Shown here in pieces: positions 1-7,433 of a stretch of DNA of 18,407 nucleotides. The stretch spans positions 1 through 18,407 of the forward strand of contig USRS01000051.1 of the NCBI GenBank assembly GCA_900557165.1. The letters are read 5' to 3'. The DNA is from an uncultured Clostridium sp. (GTDB lineage: Bacteria; Bacillota; Clostridia; Peptostreptococcales; Peptostreptococcaceae). Under the pieces are notes generated by a model that saw only the letters and a program-made list of their open reading frames with translations, was not told the origin of the DNA and ran no database searches. Position numbers and translations under genes: made by a program. How positions within the stretch are numbered: position 1 is the first letter of the stretch; each line of letters begins with the position of its first letter.

Positions 1-160
1 AGTATTTATTTAACCACTCTACTTCTGTAAATATTCTATCTCTAGTAACACCTGGTGTATCTTCTACTATTGATATTCTTTTTCCTGCTAATTTATTGAA
101 TAGTGTAGATTTCCCAACATTTGGTCTACCTACTACTGCAACTATGGGTCTATTATCCAT
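1..160 (-). CDS. der: Ribosome-assembly GTPase Der (EngA), N-terminal part only
   Basis: Der is a tandem-domain GTPase needed for 50S ribosomal subunit maturation in the cytoplasm. Only the first 53 codons are visible because the gene runs off the left edge of the window. The protein begins [27 protein letters not shown] at residues 11-18 is the P-loop (G1) of the first G domain, and the following TPGVTRDR is the switch I/G2 segment typical of Der. The start ATG at 160 follows a GGAAGGAG Shine-Dalgarno sequence at good spacing. It lies 14 bp after the stop of the DUF512 gene, so the two are very likely co-transcribed. The second G domain and the KH-like C-terminus cannot be checked here. Confidence 0.95.
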   Translation of the reverse strand, partial: MDNRPIVAVVGRPNVGKSTLFNKLAGKRISIVEDTPGVTRDRIFTEVEWLNKY

Positions 161-174
161 ATTGATTCTCCTTC

Positions 175-1503
175 CTATTTAGTTATTTTGTCTACCACAT
201 CAATACCTTCATTTTGGCATGGTATAACTTCAATGTTTAATTTTTCTTCTAATTCTTTTAAAGTTATATTGTCTAAGAAAATTTCTTCATCAGCCTTCAT
301 CATAGATCTAGTTATATATAAAGTTTCTCCTAAATCCTTGTTTTTTAATTGGTCTATTAAATCAGTTGCTGTTAAAAGACCACTTACAGTTATTGTTTCA
401 CCAAAGAAATTATTTTTTATCCTATATACATTAATTTCAATATTTTTAAATTTATTCATTATTTCTTCAGCCATATTACACATAAATTCATATGCAGATT
501 TTCCTGTTGCTATAGAAACTTTTTTAGTTTTATTTAATCTATCATCATTTATAGTTTTTAAATATTCAACTACTTCAGTTCCCATTTTTCTTATCATACC
601 TACACCATCTTCAAATTGAAGGAAACCTTCATACTCATCATATTTTAATAATGGTCTTTTGGCGATAATATAAAATTCATCTGATAAAAATGCAAATCTT
701 GTCCCTAATTCTTCAAGATATTTTTCTTGAAGTTTATGTATTTGATCAATTGTTTCTGATGCACTTTTTTCATCAAATATTTCAAGTTTAGCAAGATTAT
801 CTCTATATCTAGTTATTCCAACTGGCACAATTGCTGCACTATGAACATAAGGACGAAGACTTGCTAAATCTTCTAGCGTTCTTTCAAGTTCTTTTTTATC
901 ATTATATCCTGGACAAAGTACTATCTGAGCATTCATTTCTATACCTGCTTCAGCTAATCTTCTCATAGTATCCATTAGCTTTCCTGCAAATTTGTTGTTT
1001 ATCATTTTTCTTCTTAGCTCAGGATTTGTTGTATGAACAGAAATATTTATGGGACTAATTCTATATTTAATAATATTATTAATATCATCTTCACTCATAT
1101 TTGTTAAAGTTACAAAGTTCCCTTGTAAAAATGATAATCTAGAGTCATCATCCTTAAAGTATAAAGTCTCTCTCATACCTTCTGGAAGTTGATCTATAAA
1201 GCAAAATACACATTTATTTCTACAGCTTTTTGCTTTATCAATAATAGGATTAGTAAATTCTATACCTAATTCTTCATCATAATCTTTTTCTATTTCATAT
1301 AAATAAACTCTACCGTTTATTTTTTGGATTTCTAATTCAATATACTCGTCACTAATTAAAAACTTATACTGAATTATATCTTCAACTCTTTCTCCATTTA
1401 CAGATAAAAGAACATCTCCTACCTCTATTCCAATTTCTTCGGCTATACTTCCTTTATAAACTTTACTTACTAAGTTATTTATGTTTTTAACATTAACTTC
1501 CAT
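175..1503 (-). CDS. PDZ / radical SAM / DUF512 protein, probable Fe-S oxidoreductase
   Basis: This 442-aa protein has the architecture of the DUF512 family (related to TIGR03279): an N-terminal PDZ-like domain (about residues 10-60, with [13 protein letters not shown]), a radical-SAM-like cysteine cluster C94-x3-C98-x2-C101 (in [15 protein letters not shown]), and a C-terminal DUF512 region. The cysteines should bind a 4Fe-4S cluster, but the reaction and substrate are unknown. The reading frame is open upstream to an ATG at 1536, but nothing like a ribosome-binding site precedes it; the ATG at 1503 follows GTGGTGAA at suitable spacing, so I use that start. It is followed 14 bp later by der. 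A good sigma-A promoter lies 65 bp upstream. The family call is secure; any function beyond 'Fe-S oxidoreductase' is not. Confidence 0.88.
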   Translation of the reverse strand: MEVNVKNINNLVSKVYKGSIAEEIGIEVGDVLLSVNGERVEDIIQYKFLISDEYIELEIQKINGRVYLYEIEKDYDEELGIEFTNPIIDKAKSCRNKCVFCFIDQLPEGMRETLYFKDDDSRLSFLQGNFVTLTNMSEDDINNIIKYRISPINISVHTTNPELRRKMINNKFAGKLMDTMRRLAEAGIEMNAQIVLCPGYNDKKELERTLEDLASLRPYVHSAAIVPVGITRYRDNLAKLEIFDEKSASETIDQIHKLQEKYLEELGTRFAFLSDEFYIIAKRPLLKYDEYEGFLQFEDGVGMIRKMGTEVVEYLKTINDDRLNKTKKVSIATGKSAYEFMCNMAEEIMNKFKNIEINVYRIKNNFFGETITVSGLLTATDLIDQLKNKDLGETLYITRSMMKADEEIFLDNITLKELEEKLNIEVIPCQNEGIDVVDKITK

Positions 1504-1567
1504 CTGAATTTTCACCACTTTTCTACATAAATGCATTATCTAATTATAGATGTAAATACATCATCTT

Positions 1568-1596
1568 ATCATACCTGATTTAAAAAAATTAGTCAA
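1568..1596 (-). promoter_or_regulatory. Sigma-A-type promoter of the DUF512-der operon
   Basis: On the minus strand a -35 TTGACT (1596-1591) and a -10 TATGAT (1573-1568) are separated by exactly 17 bp. Transcription would begin near 1561, giving a leader of about 58 nt before the ATG at 1503. The promoter lies just past the terminator-like hairpin of the upstream YIEGIA group, which fits a new transcription unit. A perfect 6-bp inverted repeat (1549-1562, GATGTA and its complement) sits directly over the predicted start site and could be an operator or a 5' mRNA hairpin. Confidence 0.7.
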
Positions 1597-1630
1597 CTTG
1601 TATCTATATCAAACTACACTAATATAATAA

Positions 1631-1650
1631 AGGTACCTCTTTGGGTACCT
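1631..1650 (-). terminator. Short intrinsic terminator after the YIEGIA group
   Basis: A 7-bp perfect stem (AGGTACC / GGTACCT, 1631-1637 and 1644-1650) with a 6-nt loop begins inside the stop codon of the 66-aa gene. On the minus strand it is followed by the T-rich tract TTTATTATATT. The stem is short and the T-tract is interrupted, so termination may be incomplete. Confidence 0.6.
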
Positions 1651-1849
1651 AATGTTTAACTACTATAAGAACTCCATCAGAAATTTGATGAACTATACCA
1701 TCAACACATTTTGCCATTAACATAGCTTTATTTTGTAATTCATCATCATTACTGGCATAAAAAATAGGACATCCTCCTGATGTAGTCATATTTTTATCTG
1801 TAGTTATTACTGCCAGTGTATACGAATTAATACCCACATCTTTTCCCAT
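1649..1849 (-). CDS. 66-aa probable capping-complex subunit for YIEGIA
   Basis: A small soluble-looking protein of 66 aa with no signal peptide or membrane segment. It resembles the family that databases call 'capping complex subunit for YIEGIA', found next to YIEGIA genes; I assign it from recalled sequence character and context, not from a search. Two cysteines stand out: C27 in SGGCPIFYA and C48 in AKCVDGIVHQ. The ATG directly abuts the TAA of the preceding YIEGIA gene with no bases between. Its ribosome-binding site (GGAAAGGA) lies inside that gene, so translation is probably coupled and the two products made in fixed proportion. The stop codon lies within the terminator hairpin. Its role is unknown; binding to one or both YIEGIA proteins is an inference from the gene arrangement. 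Confidence 0.75.
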   Translation of the reverse strand: MGKDVGINSYTLAVITTDKNMTTSGGCPIFYASNDDELQNKAMLMAKCVDGIVHQISDGVLIVVKH

Positions 1850-2782
1850 TTATTCATTTTCCTTTCCTGATATAGTTAAATTTTTAAGTGCTAAATATTT
1901 TCCCTTAGCACTTGCAAGTATTGGAGCTGATTTTACAGCTTCTATAACTTTGCTTTCATCTTTTATCATTGGTATAAATGCTAAAAATATAGCTTGGCTA
2001 TTTGGGTCTTTTCTAGGAATAGGAGTAAATACAGGTTCATTACTTTCTCTAAGTACTCCAATCCTAGAGTAGAGATTATAACATATGGCTTGTCTTTGAC
2101 CTGGATAATTTAAAATTGATGCATTTGCATAACTATTATTTTTAGGTCTTATTTCCACACCTATTCCATATTTTAAATATCTTTCTCTATCGCTTTTAAG
2201 ACCAACATTAGTTATTCCTTTTAAGCTTCCAACTTGCAATATGGTTTCATTGACAAATTTAATATCGACTATGGAAACTTCTGCTACATCTCCTATACTT
2301 TGTCTAGATAATATTTTCTTTAATAAAAATGTAATTAAAATCCCAATTATGGTACTTATAATTATTGACATATTTTCATTTAATTTAAACTCTCCAGTTA
2401 ATATAGAATAGCTTGCTACTGTAAAAAATGATGTAACTATACATACATAGTTTCTAACTTCATAAGTTCTTGCAATTTCTTCTATAAAAGAATTTCCTCT
2501 TGTGACAAGTTGACTTCCTTCCAAGCTTTCTAATGTATCCCTTCTATTACTTCTTACCTGTCTAAACTGTTCTGCTGCCAATGATAAAAATGTAATAGAT
2601 GTATACGATCTATTTATTAATGCTGGTATTAATAATGCTCCTAAAGAAGAGGCCACAAAAGCAAGTACAATTTGAGATACTAGTATATTGGGCTGTGATG
2701 GATATTGTTTTTGATCTAAATTTAACATTATTATTCTAGAAATTACTCCTATTATAATCCCTATAAAAAATATTCTGTCCAT
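1850..2782 (-). CDS. YIEGIA-family membrane protein, second of two tandem copies
   Basis: A 310-aa integral membrane protein. Hydrophobic segments lie at about residues 4-20, 35-57, 112-130 and 138-155, followed by a soluble domain of roughly 150 residues. The family signature appears as FIEEIARTYEVR (about residues 98-110), between the second and third segments. It is clearly a paralogue of the preceding gene: shared blocks include KQYPS-P, SLGA--(I/L)PALI, SI-DVAE, IP-IKDE and SAKGK/TSKGK in matching order. It begins 22 bp after that gene with an AGAGGTG ribosome-binding site and ends directly against the 66-aa gene. YIEGIA proteins occur in spore-forming Firmicutes, so a sporulation role is plausible, but I know of no established biochemical activity. 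Confidence 0.8.
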   Translation of the reverse strand: MDRIFFIGIIIGVISRIIMLNLDQKQYPSQPNILVSQIVLAFVASSLGALLIPALINRSYTSITFLSLAAEQFRQVRSNRRDTLESLEGSQLVTRGNSFIEEIARTYEVRNYVCIVTSFFTVASYSILTGEFKLNENMSIIISTIIGILITFLLKKILSRQSIGDVAEVSIVDIKFVNETILQVGSLKGITNVGLKSDRERYLKYGIGVEIRPKNNSYANASILNYPGQRQAICYNLYSRIGVLRESNEPVFTPIPRKDPNSQAIFLAFIPMIKDESKVIEAVKSAPILASAKGKYLALKNLTISGKENE

Positions 2783-2804
2783 TTAAACACCTCTTTTTAT
2801 TTCT

Positions 2805-3746
2805 TTATTTTAAAAATAAAGGCTTTTTCTTATATGCACTTTGCTTTCCTTTGGATGTATCCAATACAGGGGTACTTCCAGCCACTTGCATAAATGTTAC
2901 TTCATCTTTTATTAAAGGTATCATAATAATTACTACACTTTTTTTATCTAAATTTGTTCTAGCGATAGGTAAAAGATCTTTTTCATCAACATCCTTAGCA
3001 AATCCTAAATGAATATAGATATTATGCATTATCGCTCTTTGTTGATCAATATCATTAATAATACCAAAATCAGTCATACTTTTAGGTACAATTTCTATAG
3101 CCATACCTTGCTCTAAATATTTTTTTCTAGTATCTTTTAAACCTATATTTGTCATGGTTATATCATTAACTTTTAATAATTGTTCTTCAAAAGATATTTT
3201 TGCCATATATATCTCTGCAACATCGTTAATACTTGGTCTTCTAAGCACTCTTCTAAAGAAAAGACCTACTATAATTCCTGCTATTGAGGCTGCGATTATA
3301 CAAATTAATATATCTGCATCAAATTTTCTAGCAATATATATATATACGATGGATGATAATAAGGCGGAAAATAAACTAATATAACTTCTTACTTCATATG
3401 TAGTTGCAATTTCATTAATATATCCTTCACCTTTGCTTACTATCTCGTCAGAATCTATATTTTCTAAAGTTATCTTTTCTTGCTGAGACAATCCTTGAAA
3501 CTGTTGAATTCCCACTGCTAAAAATGTCAATGCAGAAAATTCTTTATCTATAAGGGCAGGTAAAGCTACTGCTCCAAGGGATGCTGCTAGTGCTGCTATA
3601 ATAATTTGTTCTATGTAATCTTGTGGTCTCGATGGATATTGCTTATCTTCTACTCTTAGTACAAAAAACCTACATAACGTTCCTATTATCATAGCTGTAA
3701 TAAAAGCATGTCTAAATAAGGCATCATTTATTTGACTGTCATTCAT
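2805..3746 (-). CDS. YIEGIA-family membrane protein, first of two tandem copies
   Basis: A 313-aa membrane protein with hydrophobic segments at about residues 13-30, 43-64, 113-131 and 134-155 and a long soluble C-terminal domain. The signature appears as YINEIATTYEVR. The C-terminal domain carries SINDVAEIYM, TNIGLKDTRKKYLEQGMAIEI and MIPLIKDE, which align along their length with the next gene, so the pair arose by duplication of a whole gene. The start ATG at 3746 follows a strong AGGAGG ribosome-binding site. It is the first gene of a three-gene group; a strong terminator separates it from the upstream histidine kinase, so a promoter is expected in 3747-3830. That stretch is too AT-rich for me to single one out, and no sporulation-sigma consensus is convincing. 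Molecular function is unknown. Confidence 0.82.
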   Translation of the reverse strand: MNDSQINDALFRHAFITAMIIGTLCRFFVLRVEDKQYPSRPQDYIEQIIIAALAASLGAVALPALIDKEFSALTFLAVGIQQFQGLSQQEKITLENIDSDEIVSKGEGYINEIATTYEVRSYISLFSALLSSIVYIYIARKFDADILICIIAASIAGIIVGLFFRRVLRRPSINDVAEIYMAKISFEEQLLKVNDITMTNIGLKDTRKKYLEQGMAIEIVPKSMTDFGIINDIDQQRAIMHNIYIHLGFAKDVDEKDLLPIARTNLDKKSVVIIMIPLIKDEVTFMQVAGSTPVLDTSKGKQSAYKKKPLFLK

Positions 3747-3833
3747 AAAACTAAATCCTCCTAATAGCTTATATTTAAATATAAATTTTAAATTTTCACT
3801 TAAAACCTATAATTTTAGTTTGTGCAAAAAATA

Positions 3834-3868
3834 AAAAAAATTTCCTATTTAACCTAGGAAATTTTTTT
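3834..3868 (-). terminator. Strong intrinsic terminator of the two-component operon
   Basis: A perfect 14-bp stem (3834-3847 with 3855-3868) surrounds a 7-nt loop. The histidine kinase stop codon (3856-3854) lies at the loop edge. Runs of seven A and seven T at the base of the two arms give a T-tract in either direction, so it could act on both strands, although only the minus strand carries genes here. Confidence 0.85.
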
Positions 3869-5137
3869 CGGTAATTTTACTATAAATTTGCTACCCTCGC
3901 CAAATTCACTTTCTACACTAATACTGCCATTAAGTGAGTTTACAATATGTTTTGTTATAGCTAAGCCTAATCCTGTACCACCTACAGACCTACTTCTAGC
4001 CTTATCTACTCTATAAAATCTTTGGAATATTTTACTTTGATCTTCTTTTGGAATTCCCATTCCATTATCTATAACCTCTATAATTATATTATTATCTTTA
4101 GTAAATTGCTTAACTATTACTTTTCCTCCATTTGGAGTATATTTAATAGCATTATCTATTAGATTTAATAGTAATTGTTTCATATAATCTCCATAAGCTT
4201 GAACAACCACTTTATCATCTTCAAATTCATATGATAAATCTATATTTTTAGAACTTGCAATATAATTTATCATATCATACACTTCTTTAAATACATCATA
4301 AAGAGAGATACTTTCTTTTACTAAATCATTTTTATTTTCTATAGATGAAAGTAAAAGTATATCTTCTATCAATCTTTTTAGTCTGTCTGATTCCTTTTGA
4401 ATTATGGCTAAAAATCTATTTCTTTTACTTACTTGTAAATCTTCATTCATGATTAAAGTTTCTACAAATCCATTAATCGATGTTAGAGGTGTTTTTAATT
4501 CATGACTAACATTAGCTACAAAATCTCTACGCATATTTTCAAGCTTTACAATCTCAGTTATATTTTCAATATTAATTATAGAACCTATAATAGCATTTTT
4601 AGAATTTTGTAAATATACTGGGTCTATTTTTAGCTTATAAACTGTTTCATCTTCTAAAGTTAAATTCTCAATATGATTTTCTTTGCTTCCTATATGTTGA
4701 ACAATTCCTTTTAATATTTCATCCACATCTATAACTTGCTTAATATTTTTTCCTTCTTCTTCTCCAATACATTTACTTTTTATAATATTTCGTGCTTCAT
4801 CATTTATTAATATAATATTTCCATTTATATCTATTACTAATATTCCATGGGAAATACTTTTTAATACAGAAGTTAGTTGAAGATGTTTATATTCAACTTC
4901 TTCTATGGTATTTTCCATTGTTTCCATCATAAAGTTAAAATTTCTTGCAAGCTCACCAAGTTCTCCTCTAGCTGAAGATTGTAATCTTGAATGAAATTCC
5001 TTATTGCTAACTTTTTTAGAAATTTTTATAAAGCTTTTTAGAAATCTTTTCATAGTTACTGCATATCTATACAATAATATTGCTATACTACAAGCCGATA
5101 GCATAATAAAAAAGTAGATACTACTAACAGGTTCCAT
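3854..5137 (-). CDS. PhoR-like sensor histidine kinase with a single membrane segment
   Basis: A 427-aa kinase partner of the adjacent response regulator. In order: one hydrophobic segment (about residues 7-24), a HAMP-like linker (about 25-80), a PAS domain (about 85-195), a HisKA domain with the phosphoacceptor His212 in FVANVSHELKTPL, and a HATPase_c domain with N-box NLIDNA (325-330), G1 box DNGMG (357-361) and G2 box GGTGLGL (386-392). All catalytic motifs are intact. PhoR/WalK kinases usually have two membrane helices around an external sensor domain; here that first helix and domain are missing. The ATG at 5137 has a GGAG ribosome-binding site at 8-nt spacing, 17 bp after the regulator's stop, so I see no sign of N-terminal loss by mutation. 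Sensing is probably intramembrane or through the cytoplasmic PAS domain. The stimulus is unknown. Confidence 0.9.
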   Translation of the reverse strand: MEPVSSIYFFIMLSACSIAILLYRYAVTMKRFLKSFIKISKKVSNKEFHSRLQSSARGELGELARNFNFMMETMENTIEEVEYKHLQLTSVLKSISHGILVIDINGNIILINDEARNIIKSKCIGEEEGKNIKQVIDVDEILKGIVQHIGSKENHIENLTLEDETVYKLKIDPVYLQNSKNAIIGSIINIENITEIVKLENMRRDFVANVSHELKTPLTSINGFVETLIMNEDLQVSKRNRFLAIIQKESDRLKRLIEDILLLSSIENKNDLVKESISLYDVFKEVYDMINYIASSKNIDLSYEFEDDKVVVQAYGDYMKQLLLNLIDNAIKYTPNGGKVIVKQFTKDNNIIIEVIDNGMGIPKEDQSKIFQRFYRVDKARSRSVGGTGLGLAITKHIVNSLNGSISVESEFGEGSKFIVKLPKKIS

Positions 5138-5154
5138 ATATCATTCTCCATTTC

Positions 5155-5844
5155 TTACTCTATTTTATATCCTATACCTCTAATAGTTTCAATATATTTT
5201 TCATTGCTATCAGGATTTTCTATCTTTTTTCTTAAATATCTAATATGTACATCTACAGTTCTAGTTTCCCCATAAAATTCATATCCCCAAATCTTATCTA
5301 ATAAGAAATTTCTTGATAAAACTTTTCCTTTATTCTGAAGTAATATTTTTAATAAATCAAACTCTTTTAAAGTCAAATCAAGTTTTTCTCCATTTTTAAT
5401 TACTTCATGTTTGATTAAATCTAAAGTTATGTCTTTTACTGTTAAAATTTCTTCTTCCCTAGTTGAGTTTATATTATATCTTCTTAAAACAGAACTTATT
5501 CTTGCCAATAGTTCTTTTACACTAAAAGGCTTTGTTATATAATCGTCAGCTCCACCAACTAAACCTTCAACTTTATCAGCTTCCATATTTTTAGCTGTAA
5601 GCATAATTACTGGAGTATTTTTAAGATCCTTATCATCTCTTATTTTCTTTAGTACGTCTATTCCACTTATATTAGGTAACATCCAGTCTAGTAGTATTAA
5701 ATCTGGTTTATTTTCTTTGGCTTTTAAAAAACCATCAAAACCATCATAAGAATAATCCACTATATAATCCGAAGTTTCTAAATTAAATTGTAAAAGTTCT
5801 ACTATATTTTCCTCATCATCAATTATAAGAATCTTAGTACTCAT
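5155..5844 (-). CDS. OmpR/PhoB-family response regulator
   Basis: A 229-aa DNA-binding response regulator. The receiver domain (residues 1-120) has the acidic pair D9/D10, phosphoacceptor D53 in LILLDWMLP, T83 and the conserved K105 in ITKPF. A winged-helix output domain (about 130-229) ends with the typical TVDVHIRYLRKKIE and IRGIGYKIE segments. It presumably receives phosphate from the kinase encoded 17 bp downstream. The start at 5844 follows GGGAGG, which overlaps the stop region of pgeF (12-bp gap). It is therefore probably expressed in the same operon as ymxH, nrdR and pgeF. It resembles PhoP/WalR regulators, but the regulon cannot be told from this window. Confidence 0.92.
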   Translation of the reverse strand: MSTKILIIDDEENIVELLQFNLETSDYIVDYSYDGFDGFLKAKENKPDLILLDWMLPNISGIDVLKKIRDDKDLKNTPVIMLTAKNMEADKVEGLVGGADDYITKPFSVKELLARISSVLRRYNINSTREEEILTVKDITLDLIKHEVIKNGEKLDLTLKEFDLLKILLQNKGKVLSRNFLLDKIWGYEFYGETRTVDVHIRYLRKKIENPDSNEKYIETIRGIGYKIE

Positions 5845-5856
5845 TATTATTCCTCC

Positions 5857-6567
5857 CTATTTAATTTGAATCATAGTCCCTATTCTCTTTGGTGTTTTAT
5901 TATGTTTTCTATAAGAATAGAATTTATCATGATTACAATTAGTACAAATTTGAAGATTTATTATATTTTCTTCTTTTACGTTACAATCTTTTAATGTAAG
6001 TTCATTAATTTTCCATAAATCTAAATAATGCTTTCCATCTTTTATTATATCGAATTTTCCTGCATGATTTGCTAAATTTGTGTTAAATTTTTCAACTAAT
6101 TCTTCTGACACTTCATAACAGCAAACCCCTATAGAAGGTCCTATAACACATACTAAATCTTCTGGATTAGAATTATAATCTTTTACCATTTCATCTATTG
6201 TATTTTTACATATTTTATCATACGTTCCTCTCCATCCTGCATGAGCAACTCCTATAGCCTTATTTTTAGGGTCTATTATTACTACTGGAACGCAATCTGC
6301 TGTCAATATTAATAAAGGTACTTGAGCCACATTAGTAATTAATGCATCTCCATCTATTCTTTGTCCAATATTATTTTCATCAATTTTATTAACAATACTA
6401 GAATGTATTTGAGAGTTTCTAGTTAATTTTTTTAAATTAAATTCTTCCTCACTAAAAGTTTTAAATAAATCTTCTTCATTTTTAGCATCTATATTAGTTG
6501 TTGTTATAACTAAATTTACAAAGTCAAATTCTTTTTTTATTCTATCTACTGTTATGTAATTTTCCAT
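5857..6567 (-). CDS. pgeF: Peptidoglycan editing factor PgeF (YfiH/DUF152, polyphenol oxidase family)
   Basis: A 236-aa protein of the YfiH/YlmD (DUF152) family. In E. coli PgeF removes peptidoglycan precursors in which L-serine has wrongly replaced L-alanine; the family is also annotated as a multicopper polyphenol oxidase. The metal-binding triad is present: H55 (SQIHSS), C92 (LTADCVPV) and H109 (VAHAGWRG), with the family's usual spacing. The GPSIGVCCYEV motif follows. Length is normal. Only 1 bp separates it from the stop of nrdR, and its AAGGA ribosome-binding site lies in the end of nrdR, so the two are co-translated in one operon. A wall-precursor quality role fits the rest of the window. 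Confidence 0.92.
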   Translation of the reverse strand: MENYITVDRIKKEFDFVNLVITTTNIDAKNEEDLFKTFSEEEFNLKKLTRNSQIHSSIVNKIDENNIGQRIDGDALITNVAQVPLLILTADCVPVVIIDPKNKAIGVAHAGWRGTYDKICKNTIDEMVKDYNSNPEDLVCVIGPSIGVCCYEVSEELVEKFNTNLANHAGKFDIIKDGKHYLDLWKINELTLKDCNVKEENIINLQICTNCNHDKFYSYRKHNKTPKRIGTMIQIK

Positions 6568-6568
6568 A

Positions 6569-7027
6569 TTATTTATCCTTCTCCATTAAAATAGTTTTTA
6601 GTTCATTTACAAATGTATTTATATCTTTAAATTGTCTATATACTGAAGCAAATCTCACATAAGATACTTCATCTATATCTTTTAACTTATCCATTATCAT
6701 TTCACCAATTAATCTTGTTTCTACTTCAGTCATATAATTTTTATTTATTTGATTTTCTATGTAAGATACAACACTTTCAATTTGATCAATTGATACTGGT
6801 CTTTTTTCACAAGATTTTATAAGACCATTTTTTATTTTTTCTCTATCAAAATATTCTCTTGTATTATCTTTTTTTACAACCATTACAGGTGTTGTTTCAA
6901 TAGTTTCATAAGTAGTGTATCTTTTTTTACAAGATTCACACTCTCTTCTTCTTCTAATAGAATTACTATCTGTATGTCTTGAATCTACAACTTTTGATTC
7001 TTTATAATTACAATATGGACATTGCAT
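6569..7027 (-). CDS. nrdR: Ribonucleotide reductase repressor NrdR
   Basis: A 152-aa repressor of ribonucleotide reductase genes. The N-terminal zinc ribbon has C3, C6, C30 and C33 with the basic IRRRRECESC segment that contacts DNA. An ATP-cone domain (about residues 46-136, starting VMVVKKDNTREYFDREKI) senses ATP/dATP. Length is typical. The ATG at 7027 is preceded by a strong AAGGAGG at good spacing, 26 bp after the YlmC/YmxH-like gene. No ribonucleotide reductase gene lies in this window, so its targets are elsewhere. Placement after sigG and next to pgeF is, to my knowledge, common in Clostridia. Confidence 0.95.
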   Translation of the reverse strand: MQCPYCNYKESKVVDSRHTDSNSIRRRRECESCKKRYTTYETIETTPVMVVKKDNTREYFDREKIKNGLIKSCEKRPVSIDQIESVVSYIENQINKNYMTEVETRLIGEMIMDKLKDIDEVSYVRFASVYRQFKDINTFVNELKTILMEKDK

Positions 7028-7053
7028 ATTATTCCTCCTTAGTTAAGTTATGT

Positions 7054-7320
7054 TTATATTTTCATTTCATCAATGCCTATTTTTTCTGAGCCTATATTAA
7101 CTATTATTGTATCACACCCTATTTTTAATATATCATTCCAAAATATCACGTCCATGTCCACACCTCTAGAAAAAAATCCTCCACTGCCTTCTCCCGTTGT
7201 GGAAAAAGATACAACTCTACCTTCATTTACATCTATATCTATGTCTGTAATAAAACCCATTTTCTTTCCATTTTTAACATTGATTATTTCTTTATCCATT
7301 ATATCAGATACTCTTATCAT
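7054..7320 (-). CDS. YlmC/YmxH-family PRC-barrel sporulation protein
   Basis: An 88-aa protein of the YlmC/YmxH family, a single PRC-barrel-like domain (VSDIMDKEIINVKNGKKMG ... DIDIDVNEGRVVSF). Members occur in spore formers; Bacillus YlmC and YmxH are named homologues, and their function is not well defined. No signal peptide or membrane segment is present. The sequence between the two halves carries a glycine-rich GEGSGGFFSRG insert, as is usual for the clostridial members. The ATG at 7320 follows AAGGAGG. It is the first gene after the sigG terminator and probably opens the operon ymxH-nrdR-pgeF-regulator-kinase. A weak sigma-G-like element (GCATA, 15-bp gap, AAATATA at 7379-7353) lies upstream but is not convincing. 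Confidence 0.85.
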   Translation of the reverse strand: MIRVSDIMDKEIINVKNGKKMGFITDIDIDVNEGRVVSFSTTGEGSGGFFSRGVDMDVIFWNDILKIGCDTIIVNIGSEKIGIDEMKI

Positions 7321-7379
7321 ATTATAACATCCTCCTTAAAAATACAAAAAAATATATTTCTTCTTTAATATTTCTATGC

Positions 7380-7413
7380 AAAAAAATCCTTAGTATTCTT
7401 CTACTAAGGATTT
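7380..7413 (-). terminator. Intrinsic terminator of sigG
   Basis: A perfect 12-bp stem (7384-7395 with 7402-7413) and 6-nt loop, followed on the minus strand by a run of seven T (complement of 7386-7380). It lies 20 bp past the sigG stop and marks the end of the spoIIGA-sigE-sigG unit. Confidence 0.9.
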
Positions 7414-7433
7414 ATTATAAATGCAAATGATAA

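Noticed and set aside
188..619. Plus-strand open frame of about 143 codons opposite the DUF512 gene
   Set aside because: It lies fully antisense to a gene with clear conserved motifs, has no recognisable domain and no evident ribosome-binding site; A/T-rich coding DNA often leaves such frames open.
1504..1536. Upstream ATG at 1536 for the DUF512 gene
   Set aside because: It adds 11 residues unlike the family, has no ribosome-binding site, and the ATG at 1503 has one.
3747..3833. Sporulation-sigma promoter before the first YIEGIA gene
   Set aside because: I tried sigma-E, F, G and A spacing; each gave only partial matches in nearly pure A/T sequence.
7073..7327. Plus-strand open frame opposite the YlmC/YmxH-like gene
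   Set aside because: It is a shadow of the minus-strand gene, which has a strong ribosome-binding site and a known family; the antisense product is low-complexity.
7353..7379. Sigma-G-like promoter (GCATA, 15 bp, AAATATA) before the YlmC/YmxH-like gene
   Set aside because: The -35 is good but the -10 agrees with CATnnTA at only three of five fixed positions, and chance matches are frequent in such A/T-rich DNA.
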